Shown piece after piece: positions 26,142-34,664 of a stretch of DNA of 64,000 nucleotides. Each line of letters begins with the position of its first letter. Positions within the stretch are counted from its first letter, which is position 1. A program made the translations under genes and the position numbers. The stretch comes from an uncultured Lachnospiraceae bacterium. GTDB lineage: Bacteria; Bacillota; Clostridia; Lachnospirales; Lachnospiraceae. Below the pieces are notes generated by a model. That model saw only the letters and a program-made list of their open reading frames with translations. It searched no databases and had not been told where the DNA came from. The stretch lies in NCBI GenBank assembly GCA_910585075.1, contig CAJUED010000014.1, positions 1 to 64,000 on the forward strand, written 5' to 3'.

Positions 26142-27242
26142 ATGGCTTTAAAAATAAAGGGGTGGCTGCGCAGTCTGTCACTTAAGGAAATCATTTTTTC
26201 CCTGCTGGCGATTTTGTCTTTCGGGCTGTTCCTGGCTCTGACCCTGTGGTCTGATCATAAGGTGGAGGGTCTCATTGACCAGCAGGCGGCAAGCCGCTGG
26301 GACCCGGAGGGCGGCAGCGCACAGGTAAGCTGTTTTTTGGCGGAGCATACGGAAATAGATGAATATATGATTATGAGCTTTGAAAAACAGCTTGAGCAGA
26401 GTTTTAAGGAGGTTTTATCCGCCGAGGAAGTAAGTGAAGAAAGTGGGAAACGGCTTTTTATAGATGCATACAGTTCTCTCGGCACCATCACGGTAACCAG
26501 CGAAAAGGGAAAGCTGGAGGCGGACGCAGTGGGAATCGGCGGAGATTTCTTCCTGTTTCATCCCCTGCAGCTGGTATCCGGAGGATATTTTTCAGGAAAC
26601 GATTTGATGAAGGATTCCATTATTTTGGATGAGGATGCCGCATGGCAGCTGTTTGGTTCTAATGACATTGCCGGTAGAAGCGTGATGATTGGGGATGTCC
26701 CTCACTATGTGGCCGGGGTGGTGAAACGGCAGGGGGGAAAATTTGCGGAAAGCGCGGGACTTAATAAGACCGTACTGTATGTTTCCAATGAATCTCTTAC
26801 TGCTTATGGGGTAAGTGAGGGAATCAGCGTTTATGAGCTGGTTGCTCCCAACCCGGTTAAGAATTTTGTCTATAATAATGTAAAAGAAAAATTGGGCGTA
26901 GAGGAAAACGATATGGTGATGGTGGAGAATTCTTCCCGCTATTCTCTTGAGGCCCTGCTTATGGTGATGCTTGATTTCGGGACCAGATCCATGCAAAACA
27001 GCGCAGTCAAGTTCCCCTACTGGGAGAATATCGGAAGGGGATGGGAGGATGTAAAAGCTCTTGTTTTGCTGTTTCAGATTTTATTTCTTTTGATTCCGGT
27101 GGTAATCATTACTGTTTTTCTTATTATAAAATGGAAGAATAAAACCTGGACCTTCAGGGACGTGGGCAGATTTCTTGTAGATACAAAAGACAATATGATT
27201 CAAAAGGCCAGAGGTGAAAAGAATAAGTGGGAACATTTTTAA
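26142..27242 (+). CDS. Two-helix membrane protein with MacB-like extracytoplasmic core
   Basis: The 366-aa protein has a membrane helix at about 15-34, a 270-residue external domain and a second helix at about 308-330, then a basic cytoplasmic tail. The external part resembles the MacB periplasmic core (DAVGIGGDFFLFHPLQLVSGGYF, SIILDEDAAWQLFGSNDIAGRSVMIGD, in pieces). The FtsX permease helices of true MacB are missing. It could be an accessory partner of the adaptor upstream, but this is inferred from adjacency. ATG 26142 follows GGGAGG. Confidence 0.75.
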   Translation: MALKIKGWLRSLSLKEIIFSLLAILSFGLFLALTLWSDHKVEGLIDQQAASRWDPEGGSAQVSCFLAEHTEIDEYMIMSFEKQLEQSFKEVLSAEEVSEESGKRLFIDAYSSLGTITVTSEKGKLEADAVGIGGDFFLFHPLQLVSGGYFSGNDLMKDSIILDEDAAWQLFGSNDIAGRSVMIGDVPHYVAGVVKRQGGKFAESAGLNKTVLYVSNESLTAYGVSEGISVYELVAPNPVKNFVYNNVKEKLGVEENDMVMVENSSRYSLEALLMVMLDFGTRSMQNSAVKFPYWENIGRGWEDVKALVLLFQILFLLIPVVIITVFLIIKWKNKTWTFRDVGRFLVDTKDNMIQKARGEKNKWEHF

Positions 27243-27369
27243 ATGAACAAATTTCTGTAATGGCGTCATAAATTGTTTCCCGGGAGCACGAGTCAAGATT
27301 ATGTTTGCATGAACCTGGCGGCAGGCATGGATTTTTGTTTTGTGTAAACGGTTTGGAATGGAGATTATT

Positions 27370-29961
27370 ATGAAAAAAAGGATTATTTTGTGGGCAACGG
27401 TAATTTTGGCAGCTGTGAGTCTTGCAGGCTGTGGTAAGAAGGAGAAAGAAAGCAGTGGAGAGACAGGTACGGCGTCAAAAGATTATGTATACCGGATGGA
27501 AGATTTGGAAATAGAAGCGGCAAGGCAGATGACCCGTGTGGGGGAGGACATCTATGCCTATGGCATTGACTGGGCGGATGAAGGGGATTCTACTCTTTAT
27601 ATTTATAAGTTAAACACGGATGGAGCAGTGACGGAAACCCATTCGATTCCGGTAAAGCAAAGCATTAGTTTCAGAAACATTAATTTGGACGATGAGGCAA
27701 ATATTTATTGCATTGAAAATGATTTCCATATGATTGGAGGAGATGCGGAGGCCGGGGATGATGGGGCGGCGGCGGAGCCAGAGCCTGCGGCGATAGAGCC
27801 CAGAACAGTTGATTCCGATGTACAGGATACTGAAACGGAGGATAACGATACGGAAGGGACTGGTACGGAGAACGCAGGTGCGGAAGAATCCGGTGCGCAG
27901 GATGTTGATACGGAAGAATCCGGTATGGAAGAATCTGATGCGGAAGACACGGAAAATGGCAGCGGGGAAGAAGCGGATACTGCGGATGAGACAGATACAG
28001 AGGATACGGCAGACGTAGAGGATGCCGACTATGAAGAAAAGTACGGCTCAGAGGAAGAAGAATACGCTGATGACTATTACCTTACCAAAATGACCCTTGA
28101 TGGGGAGAAAATCTTTTCCGTTAAGCTCAACGATATCCCGGAATTTGCAGAGCTGGCAGAAGAAAACGGTTATTTTTCCGTTGGAGATATGGTTCTGAAA
28201 AAAGGAGAGGGGATATACATCAATTCTTACAGTACCTTTTATAAGTTTGACCTGGAAGGCAATTTTATTAAGGCCTCCGGAAAGGTGGATGATGAGAATC
28301 AGGAGCTTTTGGACCGTTCTTCCTTTATTACCCTTGCGGATGGGAGGGTGATAGCTGTTTATAATGACGACCAGGGAATGACGGCGGCCTTTGTAAACCT
28401 GGATACGGGCACTTTCGAGGAGTCATACGCTCTGGAGCTTCCCGGCGTGTCCTACGATTTTTCCTTTTATGCAGGTACGGGATATGATTTGTATCTGGTG
28501 GATTCCTATGCGCTTTACGGCTACAATCTGGGGGATGCGGAAAAAACCTGTTTGATGAAGTATATTGATTCGGATTTGGATTTGTACAATATTTATCAGG
28601 TTATGGGCATTAACGAAAAAGAGTTTTTTGCCATGTATGACGATATGGAGACGGGGGAAAGCGTGCTCGCTAAGTTTACCAAGGTTCCTCCTGAGGAAGT
28701 GAAGGAAAAGCAGGAGCTTACCCTTGCCATGGGCTTTACGGACTGGAGAATAAGGCGCAGCGTAATTGCTTTTAACAAGAAAAGTGAGGATTATCGTATT
28801 ACGATTTTAGATTATTACACCATGTACAACGGGGATGGTGAGGATTACATGGCGGGGGTTAACAGGCTGAATACGGATATCGCCACAGGGAAGATTCCGG
28901 ACATTATTCTGCTGGACGAGACAATGCCTGTTGACAGCTATATCAGTAAGGGCCTTTTGGAGGATGTGAAGCCCTTTATAGAAAAAGACCCTGAGCTTGA
29001 CATCAACAACTATATGCCTAATGTGATAGAAGCCCTTTCCGTAAAAGGAAAGCTGTATACGATTGTGCCCTCCTACACCATACAGACTGTACTTGCCAAA
29101 ACATCGGAAGTGGGACCGGAGCGGGGATGGACGGTACAGGAAGCCTTAGAACTTCTGGCCTCCAAACCGGAAGGCACCATGCTGTTTGAGCAGACTACAA
29201 GGAGCTCTATGCTGCAGAGCTGCCTGAATATGGCGGGGGAACAGTTTATTGACTGGGAAACCGGTACCTGCAGCTTTGATACGGACAGCTTCATCCAAAC
29301 CCTGGAACTGCTCAGTCTTTTCCCGGAGGAGATAAAGGATGATTACTATGAGGATGAATACTGGGAGCACAGGGATTCCATGTGGCGCGAGGGTAAGATT
29401 CTGGCTTCCATCATTGGGTTTGGAGATTTCAGGTCCTATAATCGGGAGGAAAAGGGAACCTTTGGAGAAAAGGTTACTATGATTGGCTACCCCTCCGCTG
29501 ACGGGGAGGGTACCGTAATCTGGCCGGATATGCAGCTGGCCATGTCAGCAAAATCCAAAAATAAAGAAGGGGCATGGGCTTTCCTGCGTACCTTCCTGAC
29601 GGATGAATACCAGGAGGAAAATATAACTTATGCTTTTCCTTTGAGCATTAAGCGCCTTGATGAGCTTGGTGAGGAAGCTACGAAACGTCCCTTTTATATG
29701 GAGGATGATAAGAAGGTGGAATATGATGATTCTTACTATGTGAATGGCAACGAGATTATCATTCCGCCAATGACACAGCAGGAAGTGGATGCGTTTAAAG
29801 AGCAGCTCTACAGCATTACGAAGGTGCGCAAGCTGGATGAGGATTTACTGAATATTATTGAGGAGGAAGCGGCTCCCTATTTTACAGGGCAGAAGAAAGC
29901 GGAGGATGTGGCGGCTGTGATTCAAAGCAGAGTACAGATTTATGTGAATGAGAATCGGTAA
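27370..29961 (+). CDS. Second propeller/solute-binding lipoprotein, paralogue of the gene at 19515
   Basis: The 863-aa product has lipobox VSLAGC (Cys21). A beta-rich N-terminal half is interrupted by a very acidic low-complexity insert (about residues 125-236, rich in Asp, Glu, Thr, Ser). The C-terminal half is a family 1 solute-binding domain. It shares with the first lipoprotein FIDWETG-C-FD, KSKNKEGAW and the tail AAVIQ-R-QIYVNENR, so the two are paralogues. ATG 27370 sits after ATGGAGATTATT, nearly the same leader as the first gene. No permease pair of its own follows. It may share the upstream permeases. Confidence 0.85.
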   Translation: MKKRIILWATVILAAVSLAGCGKKEKESSGETGTASKDYVYRMEDLEIEAARQMTRVGEDIYAYGIDWADEGDSTLYIYKLNTDGAVTETHSIPVKQSISFRNINLDDEANIYCIENDFHMIGGDAEAGDDGAAAEPEPAAIEPRTVDSDVQDTETEDNDTEGTGTENAGAEESGAQDVDTEESGMEESDAEDTENGSGEEADTADETDTEDTADVEDADYEEKYGSEEEEYADDYYLTKMTLDGEKIFSVKLNDIPEFAELAEENGYFSVGDMVLKKGEGIYINSYSTFYKFDLEGNFIKASGKVDDENQELLDRSSFITLADGRVIAVYNDDQGMTAAFVNLDTGTFEESYALELPGVSYDFSFYAGTGYDLYLVDSYALYGYNLGDAEKTCLMKYIDSDLDLYNIYQVMGINEKEFFAMYDDMETGESVLAKFTKVPPEEVKEKQELTLAMGFTDWRIRRSVIAFNKKSEDYRITILDYYTMYNGDGEDYMAGVNRLNTDIATGKIPDIILLDETMPVDSYISKGLLEDVKPFIEKDPELDINNYMPNVIEALSVKGKLYTIVPSYTIQTVLAKTSEVGPERGWTVQEALELLASKPEGTMLFEQTTRSSMLQSCLNMAGEQFIDWETGTCSFDTDSFIQTLELLSLFPEEIKDDYYEDEYWEHRDSMWREGKILASIIGFGDFRSYNREEKGTFGEKVTMIGYPSADGEGTVIWPDMQLAMSAKSKNKEGAWAFLRTFLTDEYQEENITYAFPLSIKRLDELGEEATKRPFYMEDDKKVEYDDSYYVNGNEIIIPPMTQQEVDAFKEQLYSITKVRKLDEDLLNIIEEEAAPYFTGQKKAEDVAAVIQSRVQIYVNENR

Positions 29962-30056
29962 AATCATTTACAGGCATACACGCAGGATTTAAAGCTTGAC
30001 GCTGCGCTGTCTGTAGAAGGGCTGTTGACGAATAGACAAATCAAGGAGAAAATGAA

Positions 30057-30647
30057 ATGCGGAAGAAGTGGATATCTGCGCTGATGGGGCTCTGCGTCCT
30101 GTTATCTGCTTGCGGGCAAAATGAGAATGACAGTGGGAAAACTGTGATTACCATAGCCAAAATAGCAGATGAGTATGGGGTGATGTCTTATGGAGAGTTT
30201 AAGGAGCGAACCGGAAATGAGGCTGAGTTTTATCATGGGGAATATTTTATCGCAGAGATTCCCGATTCTTCACTTTCCATAATATATCTGGGAGAATATG
30301 ACGAAGATATGGCAGGGGCAGTATTATTAGATGATGATATGCCTGCCCGTATACAGGGCTCTTTTGGTGCTTTGATGGACGGAACCAAAGAAGGAATGTC
30401 CATAATAGAATTGTCCGATGCATTGTCTGCAAATGGCGGAGCAGAAGCGGTTTATGAATTGCTTGAGGGTGCCAGCACTGCCTATTATGTAGGAAATAAG
30501 TATGTGCAAATTCAATTTGACAATGACAGGAATGGGGAGTATGATAGGCAGTTGTCAATATCCCTGGATGAATCCGCAGAGAAAACTGTCAAACCGGAAA
30601 GTGCTGCATGGTTGGAAATCGTAACTATGAAGCCGAAGGCCGAATAG
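30057..30647 (+). CDS. Small lipoprotein of unknown function
   Basis: The 196-aa product begins with a short signal peptide and lipobox LLSAC (Cys19), then a Ser/Asn linker. The mature part is acidic with alternating beta and alpha segments (KYVQIQFDNDRNGEYDRQLSI). No family is recognised. AAGGAGA precedes ATG 30057. It follows the second solute-binding lipoprotein by 95 nt and is probably the last gene of the envelope cluster. Confidence 0.75.
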   Translation: MRKKWISALMGLCVLLSACGQNENDSGKTVITIAKIADEYGVMSYGEFKERTGNEAEFYHGEYFIAEIPDSSLSIIYLGEYDEDMAGAVLLDDDMPARIQGSFGALMDGTKEGMSIIELSDALSANGGAEAVYELLEGASTAYYVGNKYVQIQFDNDRNGEYDRQLSISLDESAEKTVKPESAAWLEIVTMKPKAE

Positions 30648-30786
30648 TTACGCTGAATAGTTACCGGAAATCAAGTGAGATAGCGCTTGACATATGAGCT
30701 TTTCATGGATATAATTCAATACATTACAAAAGATTCATATTTTAACCGATTAGAATCCGTTAAAATTGCATAGAAAATGATATGTG

Positions 30787-30870
30787 TTTGCGAGGGAACT
30801 GAACAAGTTGAAAAAGGTTAAGACCTGACCTCTGGACCTGTCGGCTAATACCGGCGTAGGGAAGCAATTT
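30787..30870 (+). promoter_or_regulatory. TPP riboswitch (THI element), variant 5' half
   Basis: The 3' half is typical: ACCTGTCGGCTAATACC followed by GGCGTAGGGAAGC, with P5 as CGG/CCG. P1 is TTGC/GCAA and P2 GAGG (30792-30795) with CCTC (30829-30832). The 5' half, AGGTTAAGACCTGA before CCTC, has CTGA where the canonical element has CTGAGA. Position directly before thiD-thiE and the following terminator support a thiamine-pyrophosphate-controlled switch that stops transcription when TPP is high. Confidence 0.85.
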
Positions 30871-30892
30871 CTTACGCCGTGTTTTGCGTTTG

Positions 30893-30927
30893 AGAGAGCT
30901 TTCCGTATATCGGGAGCTCTATTTTTG
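30893..30927 (+). terminator. Riboswitch expression-platform terminator
   Basis: AGAGCTTTCCG (30895-30905) pairs with CGGGAGCTCT (30911-30920), followed by ATTTTTG. It lies just after the aptamer and about 190 nt before thiD. Confidence 0.75.
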
Positions 30928-31113
30928 TGCGAAAAGGCATTTTCACAAACGCGTAAGGTGGAATGCAGCTGACAAAGTGGCATATATCCTGCTAAGCGGA
31001 CAGGGAAAAGAATCTTATCTGCCTGTCCTTGTTGATGCGATGCATATAAAAAATGAATTTTTTGTGATACACAGTACAGGAAATTGTTGATGCGAAAAGG
31101 AGGAACTTATTTT

Positions 31114-31911
31114 ATGAAGAAAGTTTTGAGCATTGCAGGCTCTGATTGCAGCGGCGGCGCAGGGATACAGGCGGATTTGAAGACATTTTCCGCTCTGGGC
31201 GTTTTTGGAATGAGCGTTATTGTCTCTGTTGTTGCCGAGAACACAAGCCGGGTCATAGACATTCAGAACATTACGCCCGACATGATTGGGAAGCAGATGG
31301 ATGCGGTTTTTGAGGACATAGGGGCCGATGCTGTCAAAATTGGTATGCTGTCCTCGGCGGAATGTATGGAAATAGTGGCCGAAAAAATGAAGCGGTACAG
31401 ACCGGAAAACATTGTGATTGACCCGGTCATGTATGCAAAAAACGGCAGTCCCCTTATGGATGTAAGGGCAATCGATACATTGATTAGAAAAATTATCCCT
31501 CTGGCGGATGTTTTGACGCCCAATATTCCTGAGGCAGAAGAAATAACAGACATGAAAATCACATCTTTGAAGGAGATGGAAAGAGCTGCTGACAGAATAT
31601 GTGCCATGGGGGCTAAAGCAGTGGTGGTGAAGGGCGGTCATGCTGTGGGAAATGCGGTTGATGTTCTGTTTGACGGAAAAAAGATTTATCATTTCGAGAC
31701 GGCCAGGATTGATACCAGGAACACACACGGTACAGGCTGCACTTTTTCCTCGGCAATTGCCTGTGGGCTTGCAAAGGGGATGAGCCTGCCCGAGGCGGTG
31801 CGGGAGGCTAAGACTTATGTGACATCTGCAATTGCCCATTCCCTGTCCATTGGAAAGGGGAACGGCCCTGTTCATCATTTTTATGCATTTACACCTTGCG
31901 GTGGTTGGTAA
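31114..31911 (+). CDS. thiD: Hydroxymethylpyrimidine (phosphate) kinase ThiD
   Basis: ThiD phosphorylates HMP and HMP-phosphate to HMP-PP for thiamine synthesis. The ribokinase-fold motifs are SIAGSDCSGGAGIQADLKTF at the N-terminus and the anion hole and catalytic Asp in THGTGCTFSSAIACGLAKG near residue 210. The 265-aa length is standard. ATG 31114 follows AAGGAGG at 31097-31103; the in-frame ATG codons further upstream lack a suitable site. It is controlled by the TPP leader and is followed by thiE 56 nt on. A thiM gene is absent here. Confidence 0.95.
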   Translation: MKKVLSIAGSDCSGGAGIQADLKTFSALGVFGMSVIVSVVAENTSRVIDIQNITPDMIGKQMDAVFEDIGADAVKIGMLSSAECMEIVAEKMKRYRPENIVIDPVMYAKNGSPLMDVRAIDTLIRKIIPLADVLTPNIPEAEEITDMKITSLKEMERAADRICAMGAKAVVVKGGHAVGNAVDVLFDGKKIYHFETARIDTRNTHGTGCTFSSAIACGLAKGMSLPEAVREAKTYVTSAIAHSLSIGKGNGPVHHFYAFTPCGGW

Positions 31912-31967
31912 GTCTGTGCAGGCATGACTTGGAATGTGGACTATAGGAAAGAAAAGGAGACAGAAAA

Positions 31968-32615
31968 ATGACATATGACTATTCTATTTATCTGGTTACG
32001 GACAGGAAATGCATGAGCACCAAAACCTTGCAGGAAGCGGTGGAACAGGCGGTTTTAGGCGGATGCACAATGGTGCAGCTGCGTGAAAACCGGATTTCTT
32101 CGCTGGATTTTTACAATCTGGCAAAGGAGATAAAGCAGGTGACGGACAGGTATAAAGTACCGTTGGTGATAAACAACAGAATCGATATAGCCCAGGCGGT
32201 TGATGCGGCCGGGGTACATATTGGGCAGCGAGATATACCGGCCCTGGCCGCAAGAAAGATTGTTGGCCGGGATAAAATCATAGGTGTGTCGGCCTCGTCT
32301 TTGCAGGAAGCATTGCAGGCGGAGGCTGACGGGGCCGATTACCTGGGAGTGGGGGCTATGTTTCCCACCAGGACCAAGAAGGATGCAAAGCTTGTGTCAA
32401 TGAGGGAACTATGCGCAATCAGACAGGCGGTTAAAATCCCCATTGTTGTAATCGGAGGAATTAATAGCGAAAATGGGGCGGAATTTGCAAAATTGGGGGT
32501 GGACGGCCTGGCGGTGGTCTCAGCCATCATTGCCCAGCCGGATATCCGCAAGGCAGCGGCGGAGCTAAAAAGGGCTTTTAAGACAATTTGTGCCGGAGCG
32601 TCACAAATTATTTGA
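31968..32615 (+). CDS. thiE: Thiamine-phosphate synthase ThiE
   Basis: ThiE joins HMP-PP to thiazole phosphate to give thiamine phosphate. The 215-aa TIM barrel shows YLVTDRKC, VQLRENRIS, VINNRIDIAQAVDAAGVHIGQ, DYLGVGAMFPTRTKKD and VVIGGIN, all family hallmarks. AAAGGAGA precedes ATG 31968. With thiD it forms a two-gene salvage or branch-joining unit; the source of the thiazole moiety is not in the window. Confidence 0.95.
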   Translation: MTYDYSIYLVTDRKCMSTKTLQEAVEQAVLGGCTMVQLRENRISSLDFYNLAKEIKQVTDRYKVPLVINNRIDIAQAVDAAGVHIGQRDIPALAARKIVGRDKIIGVSASSLQEALQAEADGADYLGVGAMFPTRTKKDAKLVSMRELCAIRQAVKIPIVVIGGINSENGAEFAKLGVDGLAVVSAIIAQPDIRKAAAELKRAFKTICAGASQII

Positions 32616-32709
32616 TAGCAGCGCAAACTTAAGTTGCAACAGAGCTGAAATTTGCGGTAAAGCGAAGTTTTACATTGCCCCGTTGCGTAAACGCTCCGGA
32701 ATGAGGATT

Positions 32710-34377
32710 TTAATGGATTTCCAGTTCATATTGATGTGGATAGTAATTTTGCAGTTCGTCTTCGTCCAGTTTTTTTCCCACATAGGTCTGAAACCATTCC
32801 TCATAGTTTGGATTATTCCAAATTGTGTCGTCTTCAAAGACAACCTGTTTTAGACAAAGCAGCGAATATGCAACCTGATTTGCGCTGTCATTTTCAACAC
32901 TTGGCTGGCCTTCCGTTATTTCATTGGCATATAATTCGTCATAGGAATCATCATACAATGACCAGCCGCCAGGATAACTTTCCGTTTGACCAGGTAAAAT
33001 GTTTTTTCTTGACCAGACAATATTTTCATAACTGCTTTCCGCACTGCTGTCAAGAAAGTTCCAGTGCAGCTTTAGCGGCGCTCCATTTTCGTTATAGGCT
33101 GACATACAATATTCCGTTTCAACAATGGATTTATTCGTATGGTTGGTCAGTATGTCGTGAATATATGGACTTCCATTTTCATAGTAAAGGATATCTGCGC
33201 TTTCATGGATAATCGATATGGATTTGTTTTCTTCCTGTTCGGTGCTGTTTTCATGCATCAGGGGTTGTTTTGCCAGCTCCATTCTTTTTTGCGGGAGTGT
33301 GGGCAGGGACGGACGGGCGGCATAGGCACCCAGGATAAATCCGCTGAAAGACAGTAGAAACGCTGTAACAAGTGAAATTATGGCGACGGACTTTTTCTTT
33401 CTCCTGAAATTCATGATTGCACCAAGCCTTTCTTTTAACTGTGCCGCACCTTCCGTCAAAGTAACGGAGCCAAAAGGTCTTTTGTGGAAATAATCCGACT
33501 TTAAAAAGGAAAGCAGCATATCTCCATATTCCCGCCTTGCCTTGTCGTCAAGGGCAGATATAACTTTTTCATCACAGGATAATTCACAGCATTTGTTCAC
33601 CTCCTTTTCCAGCTGGTACACAAAAGGATTGAACCAATGGACGCAGACAACAATCTGTATCAGCCATTTGTAAAAAATATCTTTACGTTTATAGTGGGTC
33701 AACTCATGCATAAAGATATAAGTTAACTCTTTGTCCTCCAATTCCAAAGCAGGCAACATAATGCCCGGACGAAAGAAACCAATCATCATGGGTGAACCAA
33801 TCGCCTCATTATGATATAGCATGACGTTTGCTTTATCCAATAAACTGGCGCTCAGAGTATTGCGGCGTCTGACGTGCAGCTGACTTTCACAATCAAAAAG
33901 CAGGCTCAGGACTTTCTCATCGGATATTTCAGTATTCGTTGCTTTTATATACCGGATAAAGCTATTGTAAAGGGTTATTTTACGAGTAAAAAGAGCAAGT
34001 GCAGGCGCCGCCCAGAGTAGGAAAAGAACCGTATATATATGAAACGGATTGTGAGTGGAGGCGGATGTCGTTACCTGTTTATTTTCCTGTATCTGTCCGC
34101 TTGCATTGATATCCTCATTTATGGTAACAGGCATATTGAAACCAGCGGAATAATGGCCTGCTGCCGTCAGTGTACCTGATTTTTCAAACAGGGTTCCAAT
34201 AATCGAAACATCAGGTGTAACAGGGAGCAGGAATCGCACCGCTACGATTATCCAAATATAGTACTGCCAGCATTTGCTGAACTTATCTCCGTAAATTTTT
34301 TTCAAACACCAAATAAGCAACAATAACAGCGTACCGGAAAGGGAGAGGGACAGTAATATCTTCAAAAACTCATTCAT
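32710..34377 (-). CDS. BlaR1/MecR1-type M56 membrane peptidase
   Basis: The 555-aa protein has three N-terminal membrane helices (about 5-25, 38-55, 113-130), the M56 zinc motif HELTH (224-228) with downstream CELSCDEKVI, and a fourth helix at about 335-357. The external C-terminal 200 residues are not a penicillin-binding sensor and look like a different extracytoplasmic domain. In BlaR1 systems the peptidase inactivates a BlaI repressor after sensing a wall-active compound. No blaI gene lies next to it, which is unusual, but tandem operator-like sites occur in its promoter. The start follows GGGGAAAAT. It is convergent with thiE. Confidence 0.88.
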   Translation of the reverse strand: MNEFLKILLSLSLSGTLLLLLIWCLKKIYGDKFSKCWQYYIWIIVAVRFLLPVTPDVSIIGTLFEKSGTLTAAGHYSAGFNMPVTINEDINASGQIQENKQVTTSASTHNPFHIYTVLFLLWAAPALALFTRKITLYNSFIRYIKATNTEISDEKVLSLLFDCESQLHVRRRNTLSASLLDKANVMLYHNEAIGSPMMIGFFRPGIMLPALELEDKELTYIFMHELTHYKRKDIFYKWLIQIVVCVHWFNPFVYQLEKEVNKCCELSCDEKVISALDDKARREYGDMLLSFLKSDYFHKRPFGSVTLTEGAAQLKERLGAIMNFRRKKKSVAIISLVTAFLLSFSGFILGAYAARPSLPTLPQKRMELAKQPLMHENSTEQEENKSISIIHESADILYYENGSPYIHDILTNHTNKSIVETEYCMSAYNENGAPLKLHWNFLDSSAESSYENIVWSRKNILPGQTESYPGGWSLYDDSYDELYANEITEGQPSVENDSANQVAYSLLCLKQVVFEDDTIWNNPNYEEWFQTYVGKKLDEDELQNYYPHQYELEIH

Positions 34378-34402
34378 TCTATTTTCCCCAAAACTTTATC
34401 TC

Positions 34403-34442
34403 AACATTATGTAGGTTTGTGCTTATATTAACATGACGTAGG
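34403..34442 (-). promoter_or_regulatory. Tandem pseudo-palindromic sites, possible BlaI-type operators
   Basis: On the - strand CCTACGTCATGTT (34442-34430) and CCTACATAATGTT (34415-34403) repeat with 27-nt spacing. Each holds an ACRTnATGT pseudo-palindrome that resembles TACAT-ATGTA operators of BlaI/MecI repressors. One lies in the promoter spacer and the other just after the -10. Confidence 0.5.
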
Positions 34443-34453
34443 TGATTGCGCAA
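34425..34453 (-). promoter_or_regulatory. Promoter of the BlaR1-like gene
   Basis: On the - strand TTGCGC (34453-34448) and TAATAT (34430-34425) are 17 nt apart, about 50 nt before the start codon. Confidence 0.55.
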
Positions 34454-34664
34454 TACCCGGAATGAAATTTTTAGAATGTAATTCTTAGAGGCTGTAGAAA
34501 TATAGTAGATATAAGATATATGAATATCTAGCTTTTGGAAAGGTAATGTCATGTATGCAGTTTTCTCAAAGCGACGGCCTCTATGTACACAAAATAGCCT
34601 GTTCTTATGCAGGACAGTGTCTGAAATATTATTTTTCTATCAGTCCTTTTGAGAAAAGAAAGCA

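Larger units (their letters stand above)
30648..31113 (+). other. Leader region of thiD
   Basis: This 466-nt gap contains the TPP-riboswitch-like aptamer (about 30787-30870), its terminator (30893-30927) and, further on, GGACAGG (30999-31005) with CCTGTCC (31021-31027) as a hairpin without T tract. The sequence TACGCCG at 30873-30879 can pair with CGGCGTA inside the aptamer and may be the alternative fold. No protein-coding gene is supported. Confidence 0.7.

Noticed and set aside
30884..31090. 68-aa frame in the thiD leader
   Set aside because: It starts inside the riboswitch and spans its terminator; codon pattern and position argue against a gene.
32616..32709. Terminator between thiE and the BlaR1-like gene
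   Set aside because: Several short inverted repeats occur, but none with a convincing stem and T tract on either strand.
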